A DNA stretch of 13,041 bases from contig JANXRU010000147.1 of NCBI GenBank assembly GCA_025356715.1, forward strand, positions 1-13,041, written 5' to 3'. The position numbers and the translations under genes are program-made. The first letter of the stretch is position 1, and each line of letters opens with the position of its first letter. This DNA comes from Bacteroidota bacterium (GTDB lineage: Bacteria > Bacteroidota > Bacteroidia > B-17B0 > B-17BO). Positions 6,792 through 13,041 of the stretch are shown here, in pieces. The notes beneath the pieces are model-generated. The model was not told the origin of the DNA. It ran no database searches and saw only the letters and a list, made by a program, of their open reading frames with translations.

Positions 6792-8453
6792 TTATTGATT
6801 GACTTTTTTTACAAATTTTAAATTTAAAATATTCATAGGATTAGTCGTCAAATTGCTAATGTTTTTGTGCACGAGTCTAATAACTTGATCGTAAAACAAA
6901 GGAACAATAGGCGCATCATCAATTAATATTTGATCCATTTGTTGATATAAAACTTTTTGAACTTCACGATTTTGCTCTTTAATTGCCTTTTCGAATAACA
7001 TATCAAAATCTGGATTTTTGTAGTGTGTATAATTTGAACCAATAGGCGTGAAATTTTTACTATAAAATAAGCTTAAGCAATTTTCTTCATCAGCATAATC
7101 AGCAATCCAATTCTTCTTAAATAAATTATACTCGCAACTTCCTACCGCTTGTCTTAATACGGAACTTTTATCAACTGATATTTTGATATGTATATTGTTT
7201 TCTGCCAATTGAGATTGAATAAATTCTAATTGCTCCAAAAATAATTCAGTGGTATGTAATGTTATTTCTGGCATCCCTTTTCCGTCAGGAAAACCAGCTT
7301 CTATTAATAGTTGTCTAACTTTTTCAGGGTTATAGTTATATCCTTTAACTATATTAGGATTATAAGATGGTAACCCTCTTGGTATAAATCCTTCCGTTGC
7401 AGGAAAACCAATATTATTTCTGAAATATTTAACCATCTTCACTCTATCAAAGCCATAATTGATGGCCTTTCTAAGTGCTTTAATTTTTAATGGCGACTTC
7501 TTTACAATGTCAATTTTTTCATCCACTAATATGCCTAAATAATCCGTTTTTAAAAAGGTTTGCTTTTGAAGGTTAAACTTTTTAGCATATTCATGTTGTA
7601 AGTTACCCGTCTTATCTAATACTTCGTTAATATTAAAAGCATCAGCACCACTTAGCATATCATATTTACCATTTAGTAATTCCATAAAAGAGGTTTCCTT
7701 ATCTTTTACAAATGAAACCGTTACGGCGTCTAAATAGGGTAATCTATTAGGCCCATCAAACTCAAAGTAGTTTTCGTTTTTAACTAAAACCAATTTTGTG
7801 CCTTCGTCCCACATTTTAAAGGTAAAGGGGCCTGTTCCAACTGGATTTCTTCTAAAATCTTGACCATACATATCTATCGCTTCATAAGGTATCACAGAAA
7901 AATAACTCATAGTTAACGTACTTAAAAAGGCACTAAAAGGTTCCTTTAAATAAATAATTAAAGTTGTATCATTTTCTGCTGAAAATCCTTTGTAATTTGT
8001 TTTTTCGGTTCTGTCAATATTAGTTACATAAGATAAGGCACCACTAACTCTTGGGTCGTAAAGCCTATTCAAAGAAAAAACAAAATCTTTGGCTGTAACT
8101 AATCTTCCTTTTTCATTTTCAAAACATTTGTTGTCATGAAAACGAACATCATTTCTCAATATGAAAGTATAAGTTAATCCATCATCGCTAATGAACCATT
8201 TTTTTGCAATAGAAGGAACAACTCTCAAAGAATCATTCATTTGTAATAACCCATTAAACAGTTGATTTACTGGCCAAATATTTTCAATATTAGTTGCCAT
8301 TACAGGATCTAAACTCGATATACCCTGCATTTCATTATAATTAAAAACGGTACGATTATCTTTATCACTTTTAGTAGGCGTGCAGGTGCATGTAAATAGA
8401 ATTACTATAATTGAAATACTAAAAACCTGCAAATACTTTTTATTAGTCATCAT
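6792..8453 (-). CDS. ABC transporter family 5 solute-binding lipoprotein (oligopeptide/nickel type)
   Basis: The 553-aa product is a full-length extracytoplasmic solute-binding protein of family 5. Typical features run from about residue 40: SSLDPVMATNIENIWPVNQLFNGLL, then DDGLTYTFILRNDVRFHD (about 91-107), AKDFVFSLNRLYDP (121-134) and NPVGTGPFTFKMWDEG. Towards the end are the paired-lobe phrases KALRKAINYGFDR and PDFDMLFEKAI. The N-terminus is hydrophobic and reaches LFTCTCTP, so lipidation at Cys22 or Cys24 is likely, although the lipobox is not ideal. The start could also be the second Met. No permease or ATPase gene is adjacent. It would deliver peptides or a similar solute to a transporter encoded elsewhere. 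The upstream region is shared with the divergent gene; no clear -7 was found. Confidence 0.92.
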   Translation of the reverse strand: MMTNKKYLQVFSISIIVILFTCTCTPTKSDKDNRTVFNYNEMQGISSLDPVMATNIENIWPVNQLFNGLLQMNDSLRVVPSIAKKWFISDDGLTYTFILRNDVRFHDNKCFENEKGRLVTAKDFVFSLNRLYDPRVSGALSYVTNIDRTEKTNYKGFSAENDTTLIIYLKEPFSAFLSTLTMSYFSVIPYEAIDMYGQDFRRNPVGTGPFTFKMWDEGTKLVLVKNENYFEFDGPNRLPYLDAVTVSFVKDKETSFMELLNGKYDMLSGADAFNINEVLDKTGNLQHEYAKKFNLQKQTFLKTDYLGILVDEKIDIVKKSPLKIKALRKAINYGFDRVKMVKYFRNNIGFPATEGFIPRGLPSYNPNIVKGYNYNPEKVRQLLIEAGFPDGKGMPEITLHTTELFLEQLEFIQSQLAENNIHIKISVDKSSVLRQAVGSCEYNLFKKNWIADYADEENCLSLFYSKNFTPIGSNYTHYKNPDFDMLFEKAIKEQNREVQKVLYQQMDQILIDDAPIVPLFYDQVIRLVHKNISNLTTNPMNILNLKFVKKVNQ

Positions 8454-8554
8454 GTTAAATTGGTTTAATTATCAATATTAATGAAAACAAGCCTTTATTT
8501 GTAAAAGGATTTCAACAGTTTTTCACATTTAGATGTCAATTGCCTTAAAATGGT

Positions 8555-8562
8555 TATTTTTA
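8555..8562 (+). promoter_or_regulatory. Possible -7 element for the PorE-like gene and recR
   Basis: TATTTTTA differs from TAnnTTTG only in the last base and lies 22 bp before the preferred ATG. The nearest TTG (8540-8542) is only 12 bp upstream, shorter than normal, so the promoter is uncertain. If real, it argues against the GTG start at 8564. Confidence 0.25.
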
Positions 8563-8584
8563 AGTGCTTAAAAAAAACAACTCT

Positions 8585-10141
8585 ATGAAAACATATCTTT
8601 TGCTACTTACTTTTCTTATTTCTAATACCTTCGTTTTTTCTCAAGAAAATGCTACTGCCGAACAAGCAGCCTTAAAAATGAAAATGGGTAATTACGAGGA
8701 TGCCTTAACGGATTATTTATTTTTGTTAAACTCAGACCCCCGCGATGAGTTGTTTAATTATAATGCTGGGATTTGTTATTTAAATACAAATGAAAATAAA
8801 GCCAAAGCTATTCCTTATTTAGAAATTGTGACCAGAAAAGTTGTTTATAATCACGAAGCTGATTATTTATTGGCGCGAGCTTATCAATATGGAGGAAGAA
8901 ACGATGACGCTATAAAAATGTATGATAACTATAAAGCATACTTAGTACAAAAAGGAAAATCAAATCCAGAAGTAGATGAACAAATTCAATATTGCTTGAA
9001 TGCCAAGGAATTAATGAAATATCCAGTTAATGTAACGTTTCAATCTATTGGAAAAGCTGTGAATTCAGAATACAATGATTATTATCCCTTTGTACCTGCC
9101 AACGAATCTTTTATGGTGTTTAATACAAAACGTCCCGAAAAAAATGCAGAGAAATTGCCGAATGGTGAATATGGGAATTCAATTTATATATCTAAAGTTG
9201 TGAATGGCCAATTTGCAAAAGCTACATCTATTGGTGCTCCAATTAATATTGGAAATGCCGGAACAGAAGTTATAGGATTAAGTGCTAATGGAGATATGAT
9301 GTTATTATTGAATTATACTGCTGCACATAAAGCAAATTTATATGTCAGCAATTTATTATCTAATGGAAGTTATTCTAAACCTGAATTATTATTGAGTGAT
9401 AAAATAAATTCTAAAGGAGATGAAATAGCGGCTTGCATTGCAAATGATGGTACTATTTATTTTGCAAGCAATAGGGATGGTGGCATTGGCGGAATAGACG
9501 TGTATTCATTAAGAGTTACACCAAATGGCAAATGGGGCGAACCTCAAAATTTAGGGCCAAACATTAATACTAAATTGGATGAAGATTTTCCAAATATTGC
9601 ACCAGATGGAAAGACTTTGTATTTTAGTTCAAAAGGTCATACAAGCATGGGCGGTTATGATATTTTTAAATCTGTATATGACGAAGCATCACATTCATTT
9701 GGTAATGCTAAAAACATAGGATACCCCGTTAATACGGCTTATGATGATATGAATTTTAGGGTTTCTAAAAATGGCAAATTTGGATATATTGCCGCGATCA
9801 AACCCAATGGATTTGGTGAATATGATATTTACAGAGTGAATTTTAATGAAGTAGAAACAGACTATTCAGCTGTTGTTGGTGGTTTTAAAGTAAAATCAGC
9901 CAATGAAGAAATAAATTATTCAGATATATTTATTTCTGTTTCAGACTTAACAACAAAATTATTAGTTGGTAATTATTTACCTAATCCTTCTAATGGTCGC
10001 TTTATTATGATTTTACCTCCAGGTAAATATCAAGTGAGTGTTGAAGCGCCAGGGTTAAAAACAATTGAAAAGACGATTGAAATTTTAGATAAATCATCTT
10101 ACCAGTCTGAAATATTTTTAGATATTGAATTACAACACTAA
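8585..10141 (+). CDS. PorE-like envelope protein: TPR, PD40 beta-propeller and carboxypeptidase-like domain, no OmpA domain
   Basis: I choose the ATG at 8585 (518 aa). The GTG at 8564 is only 2 bp from a possible -7 element and would add residues before an already complete signal peptide (hydrophobic 4-17, cleavage near Ser19). Residues about 25-145 look like TPR helices (KMKMGNYEDALTDY, YNAGICYLN, ADYLLARAYQ). Residues about 150-420 hold PD40/WD40-like blades, such as GTIYFASNRDGGIGGIDVYS (289-308) and DGKTLYFSSKGHTSMGGYDIF (341-361). Residues about 428-518 resemble a carboxypeptidase regulatory-like beta sandwich (PPGKYQVSVEAPG). This order is that of PorE and related OmpA family proteins, but the C-terminal peptidoglycan-binding OmpA domain is absent. 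recR follows after 24 bp. Confidence 0.85.
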   Translation: MKTYLLLLTFLISNTFVFSQENATAEQAALKMKMGNYEDALTDYLFLLNSDPRDELFNYNAGICYLNTNENKAKAIPYLEIVTRKVVYNHEADYLLARAYQYGGRNDDAIKMYDNYKAYLVQKGKSNPEVDEQIQYCLNAKELMKYPVNVTFQSIGKAVNSEYNDYYPFVPANESFMVFNTKRPEKNAEKLPNGEYGNSIYISKVVNGQFAKATSIGAPINIGNAGTEVIGLSANGDMMLLLNYTAAHKANLYVSNLLSNGSYSKPELLLSDKINSKGDEIAACIANDGTIYFASNRDGGIGGIDVYSLRVTPNGKWGEPQNLGPNINTKLDEDFPNIAPDGKTLYFSSKGHTSMGGYDIFKSVYDEASHSFGNAKNIGYPVNTAYDDMNFRVSKNGKFGYIAAIKPNGFGEYDIYRVNFNEVETDYSAVVGGFKVKSANEEINYSDIFISVSDLTTKLLVGNYLPNPSNGRFIMILPPGKYQVSVEAPGLKTIEKTIEILDKSSYQSEIFLDIELQH

Positions 10142-10165
10142 TAGGATTGTACGTTTTACATCATC

Positions 10166-10783
10166 ATGGAATTTTCTTCTAAACTCATAGAGCAGGCTGT
10201 TGGTCATTTTGCGAGCCTTCCAGGTGTTGGTAAAAAATCAGCCTTACGCTATGTGTTACATTTAATTAAACAAGAAAATCAGGAAGTCACTAATTTTTCG
10301 GATATTTTAAAAGCATTAAAAACAGATTTAAAATATTGTAAAAACTGTCACACTATTTCAGACCACGATATATGCGAAGTGTGTTCCAATCCATTAAGAA
10401 ACCAGCAATTAGTTTGTGTGGTACAAGATTACCGAGATGTGATGGCTATCGAAAACACAGGGCTTTACAAGGGTGTGTATCATGTTTTAGGAGGATTAAT
10501 TTCGCCTATGGAGGGAATTGGGCCAAGTAATTTAACTATAGATTCATTAATTACTAAGGTATCTGCACAACAAGTTACCGAGATTATTTTAGCATTAAAC
10601 GCAACGATGGAAGGCGAAACAACTAGCTTTTTTATTTTCAGAAAACTGGCACCTTTCAATGTAACACTTTCTGCAATAGCCCGTGGTATAGCCGTTGGCG
10701 ACGAGCTAGAATATACGGATGAAGTAACCCTTGGCCGCTCTATTGTTAATCGCATTCCTTATAATAATAGCTTAGCGAGGTAG
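10166..10783 (+). CDS. recR: Recombination mediator protein RecR
   Basis: The 205-aa product is full length for RecR, which with RecF and RecO helps RecA load onto single-stranded DNA at gaps. In order there are an N-terminal helix-hairpin-helix ([19 protein letters not shown], about 15-33), a four-cysteine zinc finger (Cys58, Cys61, Cys70, Cys73) and a Toprim domain from about 80 ([33 protein letters not shown]). The family C-terminus [10 protein letters not shown] closes it, except that here it runs on to [10 protein letters not shown]. The gene starts 24 bp after the PorE-like gene and is probably cotranscribed with it. Its last codons form part of a hairpin. Confidence 0.97.
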   Translation: MEFSSKLIEQAVGHFASLPGVGKKSALRYVLHLIKQENQEVTNFSDILKALKTDLKYCKNCHTISDHDICEVCSNPLRNQQLVCVVQDYRDVMAIENTGLYKGVYHVLGGLISPMEGIGPSNLTIDSLITKVSAQQVTEIILALNATMEGETTSFFIFRKLAPFNVTLSAIARGIAVGDELEYTDEVTLGRSIVNRIPYNNSLAR

Positions 10784-10803
10784 GATTTTCTCGCTAAGCT
10801 ATT
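10766..10803. terminator. Hairpin overlapping the recR stop, probable shared terminator
   Basis: The arms aatagcttagcgag (10766-10779) and ctcgctaagctatt (10790-10803) are exact inverted repeats of 14 bp with a 10-nt loop. The left arm encodes the last RecR residues (Asn-Ser-Leu-Ala and the start of the Arg codon), and the stop codon is in the loop. It lies 3 bp beyond the end of the convergent minus-strand gene. There is no strong T-run on either side, so termination may be partial or the hairpin may protect mRNA ends. Confidence 0.75.
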
Positions 10804-10805
10804 CT

Positions 10806-13041
10806 TTACTTAATATCTTTAGTAACCTTTAATTTAGGCAAATGCTTAGCAATGGCTTTTTTAAGATTGTCTTGTTGCGTGGCGTATTCTTTCTGCAAAA
10901 CATCAATGGCTTCTAATTGTGTAGAGTTTGGCTTAGATTCCATACTACAAAAATTACCATACAGTGATGATATTTTTTCGCGTACTCGTTCTTCATCAGC
11001 AAAAATAGATGTTTTTTTAGTTGCCATTAATTCGCCTTTTACTTTTTGCAAATCATCGTAAAATAATTTAGCATTTTTGTTTTTATTAAAAGCAACCGTA
11101 TCCGTTTTTAAACTTGTTTGGTAATAGTTGATGCTATCAATGCTATTATTTAAGCTATTATAAAGGCTTTGAAGCTGCATAGCTTTCTCATACACTAATT
11201 TTCTATCAGCATCTGTTAAATCTTTATTAGAGTCATCGTGCACACACTTAACGGTACTGGTATATTCTTTATCTTTTACTTTTAACTTTATAGTGTAAGT
11301 TCCTGGTAAAACCATAGGTGCCGTAAAACCGGCCCCATCCATTTTAGTGCTACCAGCAGCCACCTTTGGAGGTACGCCTCTTAAATTCCAACTAATTTTA
11401 TTAATGCCTCTTCTAATAGTTCCAGGTAACGATTGAATTAAATTTCCTTTATCATCTAAAATATCTACCGTTACTTTGCCCGAACTTAATCGTTGTTTCA
11501 TATAATAATCAATAGTTGGTGTTTCTGCGGGGTTCCATGCCGACCAGCCACCAGAGGTTTCGGGGCCACCCCAACCTAATTTACCATTACTTAAAGTCAA
11601 ATCAGGAGTAGGTAATAGTACAACATCTTGTTCCCAAATTTCCTTTGTTAAATTACGCATAGGGCGTATATCATCTAAAATATAGATACCTCTACCGTGT
11701 GTTGCTATTACTAAATCGTGGGTTTTAGGATGTATTTGTAAATCACGTACCAAGGCATATTCAGGGATGTTGTTTTTCATTCTAAACCAATTATCACCAC
11801 CATCAAGTGTTGCAAACAAGCCCATTTCAGTTCCTAAAAACAGAACATTTTTATTAATTAAATCTTCTTTTATTTTATGCGCAAAGCTGTTAAATTCTGG
11901 ACTATTAATTCGTTTCCATGTTTTGCCTAAATCAGTACTCTTTGCTAAATAGGTTTTAAAATCGCCATACATGTGGTTTTCAAAAGTTGCATAAACCGTA
12001 TTTTTATCAAATTGAGAGGGTTGTATGCTACTTACCCATGCTCCTTTTGCTACGCCGCATAACGCTATGTTAATAGTAACATTAGTCCAAGTAGTACCGC
12101 CGTCAGTTGTTATTTGTAAATTTCCATCATCGGTACCAACCCAAATTATATTTTCATCTAAAGATGATTCTGCGATGGTGAAAATAGTACAGTGATTTTC
12201 TGCCGATGTATTATCAGCACTTAATCCGCCGCTTTCTTCTTGCTCTTGTTTCTTTTTATCGTTAGTTGTTAAGTCAGGCGAAATACGTTTCCAGTTTCGT
12301 CCCTGATCAGTTGATTTGTATAGGTATTGCGCAGCAACATATAAATTATGAGGATTTTTAGCACCTGTAACAATGGGTGTATTCCAATTCCAACGCAATT
12401 TTTCTTCTTTAGCTGTTTTTTGTGGTTGAATAAATTCTCCTTTCATGGTTCCTAAAGTTGTTCTAACAATGTTACCACCTTGAGATTCGGAGTAAACTGT
12501 TTTTCCATCAATATCAGGTACAGTCCAAAACCCATCACCGCCATTTACTCTGTCCCAATTGGCATTTCCAATACCTCCTGGCGAAGCGCTAGGCGCCATC
12601 CAACTGCCATTATCCTGCAAGCCACCATATACATTATATGGTTCTTTTAAATCAACACCAACATGATAAAATTGCCCAACAGGTAAGGCGTGGTTAAATT
12701 GCCAGGTAACGCCTTTGTCTACACTCATATAAGTACCGCCATCTGTACCTAAATACATGATGTTGGTATTTGATGGATTAATCCATAATGCATGCATATC
12801 GCTATGAACCCAGCCACCATCGCCACTTGCTTCGCTAAAAGAATACCCACCATCACTACTATAAGAAAACTGAAAAGCTGGACGATACACTCGTTTAGGA
12901 TCTTTTGGGTCAATAACAATAGTGCTAAAATAAAACGGACGAGCAACCGTGTTCATTGTTGCGCTTTGATTTTTCCATGTTTCTCCGCCATCAGATGATA
13001 TGTATAATCCAGTAGTTTTGCTTTCTACAATAGCAATCATT
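10806..13041 (-). CDS. BNR/sortilin-like beta-propeller protein (VPS10-type), 5' end outside window
   Basis: At least 744 residues are present. The frame is open to the window edge, and the Met at 13040 is probably internal, because relatives I know are around 1000 residues and begin with more propeller and a signal peptide. Seven Asp-box-like motifs (S/T-x-D-x-G-x-x-W/F) are visible at residues 15-22, 61-68, 106-113, 243-250, 311-318, 368-375 and 411-418 of this fragment, for example SSDGGETW and TTDGGTTW. The propeller ends at HGRGIYILDDIRP (448-460). A beta-sandwich-like section follows (about 515-615, GKVTVDILDDKGNLIQSLPG, PGTYTIKLKVKD), then a charged helical C-terminus ending without a T9SS tail. 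Such proteins are often annotated as glycosyl hydrolases, but no catalytic residues are evident, so I call the fold only. It is probably periplasmic or surface exposed. Confidence 0.9.
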   Translation of the reverse strand, partial: MIAIVESKTTGLYISSDGGETWKNQSATMNTVARPFYFSTIVIDPKDPKRVYRPAFQFSYSSDGGYSFSEASGDGGWVHSDMHALWINPSNTNIMYLGTDGGTYMSVDKGVTWQFNHALPVGQFYHVGVDLKEPYNVYGGLQDNGSWMAPSASPGGIGNANWDRVNGGDGFWTVPDIDGKTVYSESQGGNIVRTTLGTMKGEFIQPQKTAKEEKLRWNWNTPIVTGAKNPHNLYVAAQYLYKSTDQGRNWKRISPDLTTNDKKKQEQEESGGLSADNTSAENHCTIFTIAESSLDENIIWVGTDDGNLQITTDGGTTWTNVTINIALCGVAKGAWVSSIQPSQFDKNTVYATFENHMYGDFKTYLAKSTDLGKTWKRINSPEFNSFAHKIKEDLINKNVLFLGTEMGLFATLDGGDNWFRMKNNIPEYALVRDLQIHPKTHDLVIATHGRGIYILDDIRPMRNLTKEIWEQDVVLLPTPDLTLSNGKLGWGGPETSGGWSAWNPAETPTIDYYMKQRLSSGKVTVDILDDKGNLIQSLPGTIRRGINKISWNLRGVPPKVAAGSTKMDGAGFTAPMVLPGTYTIKLKVKDKEYTSTVKCVHDDSNKDLTDADRKLVYEKAMQLQSLYNSLNNSIDSINYYQTSLKTDTVAFNKNKNAKLFYDDLQKVKGELMATKKTSIFADEERVREKISSLYGNFCSMESKPNSTQLEAIDVLQKEYATQQDNLKKAIAKHLPKLKVTKDIK

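Noticed and set aside
8564..8584. GTG start extending the PorE-like protein by 7 residues
   Set aside because: It places lysine- and asparagine-rich residues before a complete signal peptide and lies 2 bp from a possible -7 element. ATG at 8585 is the better start.
12749..12998. Overlapping short frames on both strands within the BNR protein gene
   Set aside because: They are out-of-frame or antisense to a long, clearly coding propeller with regular Asp-box motifs, and show no features of their own.

Overview
The window reads as chromosomal DNA of an AT-rich member of the Bacteroidota. Three things point there. Two predicted secreted proteins end in type IX secretion (T9SS) sorting tails, a third resembles the T9SS accessory protein PorE, and starts lack Shine-Dalgarno sequences while TAnnTTTG-type -7 elements lie upstream of several genes. 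I cannot place it below phylum level.

Left part (1-1833). This is the only part that looks accessory. A small unrecognised ORF (12-266) is followed by a 106-bp sequence at 336-441. The same sequence recurs at 1576-1681 with two mismatches. Between the copies lies one gene (674-1540) for a secreted protein with a surface/phage-type beta domain and a T9SS-like tail. The layout is gene-repeat-gene-repeat, which suggests a cassette, a mobile-element scar or an insertion by recombination between dispersed repeats. The first copy has an extra GC-rich, hairpin-forming left flank (about 302-343) that the second lacks.

Middle (1834-6720). The housekeeping gene tex (RNA-binding transcription accessory protein) is followed 57 bp later by a secreted M43 (cytophagalysin-type) metalloprotease with a T9SS type A tail. 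Next comes queA (queuosine tRNA modification), with its own promoter and a leader that can fold into a terminator-like structure. A perfect 48-bp palindrome with A8/T8 tracts ends queA and, from the other side, the convergent gene.

Right part (6721-13041). A solute-binding lipoprotein of the oligopeptide/nickel family 5 (minus strand) is divergent from a two-gene plus-strand unit. That unit is a PorE-like TPR/beta-propeller protein without its OmpA domain, followed 24 bp later by recR. RecR ends inside a 14-bp stem hairpin that separates it from a convergent, large BNR/sortilin-like beta-propeller protein, whose 5' end lies beyond the window.

The genes do not form one pathway. tex, queA and recR are core functions interspersed with envelope and secretion-related genes. 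I found no CRISPR array, rRNA, tRNA, transposase or recognisable defence system. The flanking direct repeat is the observation most worth following up.
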